DNA from: Eopsaltria australis
Taxonomy: Eukaryota; Chordata; Aves; Passeriformes; Petroicidae
DNA: 64,000 nucleotides
Assembly (NCBI GenBank): GCA_034509425.1
Contig: JAVTVJ010000076.1
Location: forward strand, 3,100,001-3,164,000
Reading direction: 5' to 3'
The stretch's first letter is position 1; the number at the start of each line of letters is the position of its first letter. Both the position numbers and the translations under genes were made by a program. This document shows, piece by piece, positions 58,469 to 64,000 of this stretch. The notes beneath the pieces were generated by a model. The model worked only from the letters and a program-made list of their open reading frames with translations, made no database searches and was not told the origin of the DNA.

Positions 58469-61400
58469 AACTCCACCAAGATGGATCTGTTTTTTGATGT
58501 GGGTTCCACAACAGGCTAGGTCAGAAGAGTGGATTGTGTTTAGTGAGTTTGGGAGTCTCCTCTGTATTGGTCCTTGTGGATCCTTCTGTGCAGTGTAAAT
58601 GTGCAAATCTGGGTGCTGTTGCAGTTTGGTAAGAGTTGTACTGTGGGGGTGAGCCTGGAATTCCCTTCCTACAGTGCTGCTCTTTGCCTCATGTCATACA
58701 GAATTGGTTTGGAAGATTATTGTTGTTCCAGCATTCACTGGATGCCATTTCATATGTGGTGGTAACCAGAAGCATAGCAAGTATTTGCCATCTAGAAGTA
58801 TGAATCACTTCCAAATTTGCTTCAATGGATTTACTTTCCTTTTCCAAGAGTCAGAGCCAGTACAAGTCTGTAAATAAATAGAAAGTCTCCTGAAGTGGAT
58901 GGCCGCAGTTCCTGCCCAGTCAACAGTCTATGGTTTCCCACTACCTGAGACAGAAAATGAAATTTCTCATGAGTTTAGAAGTCAGTCCTGATTCATAGCT
59001 AAAAATCTGGTTTCAGACTTTTCTAGAGGTTAAAAGAAATGGAGAATTTTTTTTTTAAATTTATTGACTGTTGATATAAATGTCACAAACATGCCATTTA
59101 AAAACCTTGCAGTGAGGAACATATAATGTAATCCCTTCTGTCTCCTGTTCAGAACTGCCTTTTTTTTTTTTTTTCATCACATTCATTCTCATGTAATCCA
59201 GATATGTAATCTGCTATAAAATATGGTTGTCTACAATGAGAACTAGTCACTGCAGGCTTCTTCAAGTCAACAGAAGGAAATAAGCAGCTGAGAAACATGA
59301 TTCATTTCACCCTAATGTAAACATATGGAATAAGTTGGGTGAATCATGCTCTAAAATGTGCAAAGGTCCTTGTGAAATTAGCTTAGGTAGAGCTCTACAC
59401 TGAGTGCCTTGCTTTGATCAGACGTAGCTCATCCCTGTTAACTGTAAACAAGAATATATAGTCAGCCTTACTGCTAGGTAATTTGTCATGACTCCTCTCT
59501 ACCAGATTCATGGTTTTAATCTAATTTCTGGGAATTATCTTTCATTCTGAAACCCACACATAAGTGCACTTCTAGAAATAAAAAGTGGAAAAAGGTTTTT
59601 AATAGTATAGGAGTGAGTGTAATGTAAATAATAGTTTATTATTTTTCGTTTTCTGACAATACAGTATTAGAGCATCCCTGCCTCTTTTCTAGCTACAGAA
59701 ATTGATCAATACCTGATATTTTGATCTTCTGGAAGTGACTGGTAACCTTCCCCTTTTGCAGCTCTGATGCTGCAGAGAAGCTGGAACCATTTCTTCATCT
59801 TTAGTACTGCTTCCTGCCTATGTGCACCTCCACTCTCTTTGCCAGTCTGCTAATTGCAGTTCCTTAGAAGAAAATTGTGTAAAACCCACTCTTATATCTC
59901 CAGATTGTTGTAACACAAAATGAGCAGAGATGTGGTAAAAAATTTTGTGGGATGAGAGTGTGCTCTGAGTTTCCATCACAGGTTAGCTGTGATAGTTATG
60001 ACTATTCTTGTGGAAATGGTCTCTGTCAGAGGTCCTACACTGCCTTATTAAAAACCTGGATTTTCTTAGCTCTGGTATGTACACCCTTGTAGTGCTGATG
60101 CCACAGCAATGTGGTGTATTTTTGTTGTTTCAGGAGGTGGTGGTGAGTCCAATAAATACATACGGGTTTATGATATCACCTGCTTTGAGAGACTAAATAC
60201 CATCTATCAGAACCTCTTTTCTGGCTGCAGAGGAGATTTGAACAACTAGTGGGAGTTCCTGACTTCTTGAAAGGTTTAGTTAGATGAGATCAGGCTTAAA
60301 TGCTGTAATATTCCTTCTCATTTTTTAATGATTTGTAGTTCAGCTAAATTGCATTTTATTCTAGCTCCACTTTTTAGTCTGGCATCTGTTTGTAACAGCC
60401 TGGCACTCGAAGAGTTTCTATATTTCCCCTTCCTTACGCTACCCATGAATGTACTGGTAATAGCAGATGATCAAAGTGAGCTCTAGAGAAGCAGAGAGAT
60501 GAGACACAATCAGCATCTTCTGCTGCAGAGGCTTCTGTAGGGTTTGCCTCAGTTGGTGTGGCAGCATCCTGACATGCAAGGAATTGCTAACTCCACTGCA
60601 CAGGTGTGAAAACTGAAACAACAAGTCTTTCACTTGTTCTCAGGAAAGCATAGAAACATCTTAATCCCACTGAAATTAAACATGAAGATAAAACAGTGGT
60701 ATTAATGAAATGCTTACAGGATCTTTAAAGTTCTTGCAAAGCCCATGAGCACAGACTTAAGGTATGCATTCAAAACTTACTAACTTCATTCCCTAGGGTT
60801 GTTCAGGAACCTGAGTCCCCTAACTTTCGTTAGAACTTTAAATTTAGGCATTAGCTGACACTAATTTTTAACCCTGTAGAGGACCTCTGATAAGAATGCA
60901 AGCTGTTAACCCTGTTAACTTAATATATTTAGGTGCTTCAGCCCTGAAATTCACATTAACAAGCCAGTCCTGTCTTTCACAGCGCTGAAGGCTTAAAGGT
61001 ACTGCTAAATGGAGGTAGAGTTCAAATTATTGCAGATTTTATGGGTTTGTTTATGGTGCTAAGGATAGTGGTGTGATCTTCTATTTGGATACCTTAAAAG
61101 TGATAGAAATTCCTGACAAACTGTGGCAAGAGAAGGCAGTTGGTGCTGGAAAACCCTAATCATGGATTCAAATGACTAATAATGGAAACTAGAAACACCA
61201 GATGATATAATTTGCAATAAACCAGACCTGCCTGTACTGTTCCATCTATTTGGCAGAAAGGAATAAATTTACTGCTTCAAACTCCTTGCATCTTGTCGCT
61301 GTCTTCTAAAATAGTTTTCAGTTATTGTATATGCAGGTTGAAGGATACTTTCATTTTACTACAGTTTGAGTAATTTGATAAATATTTATGTGGGAACATT

Positions 61401-64000
61401 GCTAGCTTTGTTTCCTTGAAACAAAATAAAGTGAAATGAAAATCATTTGTGATACATGTTTTTTTCCCTCTCAACTGTTTAATTTTACAGAGGTGTGTAG
61501 GAGCTAGTGGGAGGATCTGGGTGGACTCACTGGCAAAACTGAATTTACTGTTGAGTTTGGAGACATGAGTATTACAGTTGTTCTTCATCTTCTGGGAGAG
61601 TGTAGGCAAATTTCATTACCCAGAGCCAGTATTTTGGAGCCACTTTATTATTCCGGTCTTCTAAACCCAGTTTTCGAGGTAACTTCAGGCCATACCACAG
61701 GAGAAGTGCCAGTGGATGTTGCTGGGAAGTGGCTTTGAAAAGAGAGTTGTTCATAGGGGAGGCACTTGCAGCAGGCACTCATGACGAGATCATCAGCGCT
61801 CAGCCCATCCATGGTGTGTCTCCTGAGCAGCCTCTTTAGGGAGGAGTGTGCCAGATGGATCACAGAGCACAGTCCTGGCCAAAATCTGGTCTGTCAGCCT
61901 GTATCTGTGTCAGGCAGGAATAAAGCATTCCTGAGAGCAGCTATTTCTGAGCCTGTGGTAACAGTGTTATCATTGTTCTGTGAGTTATCTCTGGCAGCTT
62001 TTAACAGTGGAAGTGTCCCTTCATATTACATTTCTACTTTTAGGACAACAGTCACTAATATTTTTCTTTTTCTTTAAAATTAGTTGTGGTAAAAAACCAA
62101 AAATTTTTATACAAATTCTGTGTCTGTGTGTTTATAATTTCCCTCTTATTTCTAGATGTAAATTAGTAAGGAACGAGGCTTGTCTTAGTTTCACTGGAGC
62201 AAATTTGTTTAACTTTTTTTTTTAATAATGTGAACCCTAAAACAATGCATCAGCTTATGAAAATATTTACTTTAAAAGGCTCTAAGTATCATTCTGACAT
62301 ACTTTCAAAATTTCCTAAGTGAGGCCAGTCATGCAGAATTGTTTTATTCAAGCTGTTCAGCTCTCTAGGCTTTATACCCCATAAAACAACTCACAACGTG
62401 CAGTTTTTATAGCTAGCTGTAATTTGCATGCTTTCCCTTCTTTGGAAAATGTTTAGAGAATCTCCTTTATTATTCAGAATGCTCCTGGTGATAGGACGTT
62501 TTGTCTCAGTCTCGGAGTAGTTTATTTATTAATAAAGAAATGTGTAGTCTGTATTTCCTCCTGTCACCTTTATTACCCTTGAGAGATGTTTCCAAGAGCA
62601 TTTTGTATTATATGTTCTGTTATTCTCTCTCTTAGTGTATAATCCCAGAAGTGACCTCTACATTAGCTTGTGCATCATTGCCCATTAAATTACACCTAGG
62701 TGCTCCTGCAGAAAGCTAATCTCCAAGGTGCTGGCCAAGGGACCAAGCCACAAGGTAGTGGGTTAGAAGATATTAGAGGGAAATTGACTTTCAGTGTCTG
62801 GTGTTCATTCTGAGCACATGAGCACCAGCTTTATCCTGGCATCACTTCAGGCCATGAGCAGCAGTTCATGGTAGTTCAGAGGAAACTGGGGAAAAATCCA
62901 TTTTAGCTGTTCCAAAGCACCAATGGAAGCCAAGGGCATTGAGAAGAGATGTCGTGCATGCAAAAGCACAAGCTTATGAGCATATGGAGGGCAATATGAG
63001 CACTCATCTCTTCCAGGGATATACAGAGGAGGGTGTTTGGACAATGTCTAAGATTACATGGAGCCATTTTGTTGTACTGCCTAATCCTTTTCTGTAACAA
63101 GTCCAAGACAGAGAAATCTCCGCCGGCCAACAAAATTGAGGACACATTTTCTGTCTGACCTTGCAGCAGGTTGTGTGGCTTTTGAGGGAACAGTAGAACT
63201 GGACAAAGTTAATCAGGAATTCCTGGGGCTGGTTTGGAGTGATAACACTGGACTGATCACCTATCTCGTCCCCTGCTTGAATATGTAGGTAGGCTCAAGG
63301 ATTTACCTTGGAAGCTGGGTTAAAGGGTACTTTTTATAAAGCTGTTTGCAGTTCAAGGACTACAAGTAATGGTTAATCAGTCAGTTGCTTGGAAAGCGTT
63401 TCCAGCTTTCATTGCTCACATTGCTAAAAATTGTGTCATATTTTAAGGCTGTTTGGCTAATTTCAGTGTTCAAGTCTTGGAACTTGTTAGGTGTTTGCCA
63501 ACAAGGTAAAAATAAAATAAAATTAAAAAGCTCTTCCACTGTCACATCTCTATGAATTCACATATACATATTTACCTGAAAGTAGATGTTTGAAGATGAG
63601 CTTCTAATAGCTCATGGAACAGATTCTTTTAATCTGTAGTCTGCTGTTTAATGTAAACATCTTTATTGCATTTTATACACTTATGGTGTCTTATTAGCAT
63701 TGAAGTGTTGCCAGTAAGAAATAACTGAAAGAAAGCCAAACAGAGTGCATGTGGAGGGGTTTAATTGCAGGTGGTTTGCATTAGGTATTTGCACTGATAC
63801 ATTTCTGTGTGTCTCAGAGTGAAGTTGTCTGTTGGCATTGACCTGGTCATTTTGTCCATGGTGAACAGAAGGGATAGATCCATTCAGTTGTGGCAAGAAG
63901 TTTGTCACAAGTGCTGCTGCAGTGTTCCAGTAGAGTGGGAAGTGTGTAAAGGTGTGGGGCTGTGCTTTGTTTCCTCCATGCAGAGAGCTGTGGTATACAC
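58469..64000 (+). other. FAT3: FAT3 intron continuing to the window end, nothing recognised
   Basis: About 5.5 kb of AT-rich DNA with T runs (59.05, 59.16 and 62.21 kb). I found no stretch resembling the next FAT3 coding exon (the family continues with more of cadherin repeat 10), so it lies beyond the window. No CR1 or other repeat family was seen after 58.47 kb. Confidence 0.55.

Overview
The window is vertebrate nuclear DNA and almost certainly avian. It is AT-rich and gene-poor. Its recognisable interspersed repeats are 5'-truncated CR1 LINE fragments; two of them end in the (ATTCTATG)n tail typical of bird CR1. The only protein-coding gene I can support is the first coding exon of the atypical cadherin FAT3 on the + strand (52,190-55,500). 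There are no prokaryotic-style operons, CRISPR arrays, recognisable tRNA or rRNA genes, or intact transposable elements. I do not see a previously undescribed system. The interesting material is the FAT3 exon itself, its probable 5'-leader architecture, and several regulatory-looking islands.

Layout: 1-31,000 is non-coding DNA upstream of FAT3 (intergenic, or a long 5' intron). It holds four CR1 fragments (1, 5.5, 7.7 and 17.9 kb), low-complexity tracts, homeodomain/POU-motif-rich AT blocks (about 0.9, 2.8 and 29.9 kb), a possible conserved block with a short ORF (11.5 kb), and a small CpG-bearing block with a perfect MEF2-type site (20.3-20.5 kb). At 31.16-32.5 kb there is a promoter-like region: a purine (GGGA)n tract, a TATA-like ATAAAA, pyrimidine-rich DNA and two strong splice donors (after 32,048 and after 32,484). 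I propose this as a 5' non-coding exon of FAT3 carrying upstream ORFs. A compact CpG island with an 11-bp-stem inverted repeat (34.2-34.56 kb) is followed directly by a CR1 3' end. From 35 to 52.19 kb the DNA is probably a 5' intron, with two more simple repeats and one CR1 scrap.

The FAT3 exon opens with a clean acceptor (AG at 52,188-52,189) and a 17-nt 5'UTR. That UTR contains a two-codon uORF whose stop overlaps the main ATG at 52,207. The exon encodes a signal peptide, nine complete cadherin repeats and part of a tenth. It ends in a phase-1 donor (GTGAGT at 55,501). The reading frame is broken once, by an apparent one-base deletion at about 54,498-54,503; everything after it stays open and matches FAT3 closely. 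Codons for residues 972-1019 switch abruptly to G/C-ending third positions. From 55,501 to the end is intron with one CR1 copy; the next coding exon lies beyond the window.

FAT3 was identified by recall of family sequence, not by a database search. Splice and regulatory calls upstream of 52 kb are inference from sequence alone.
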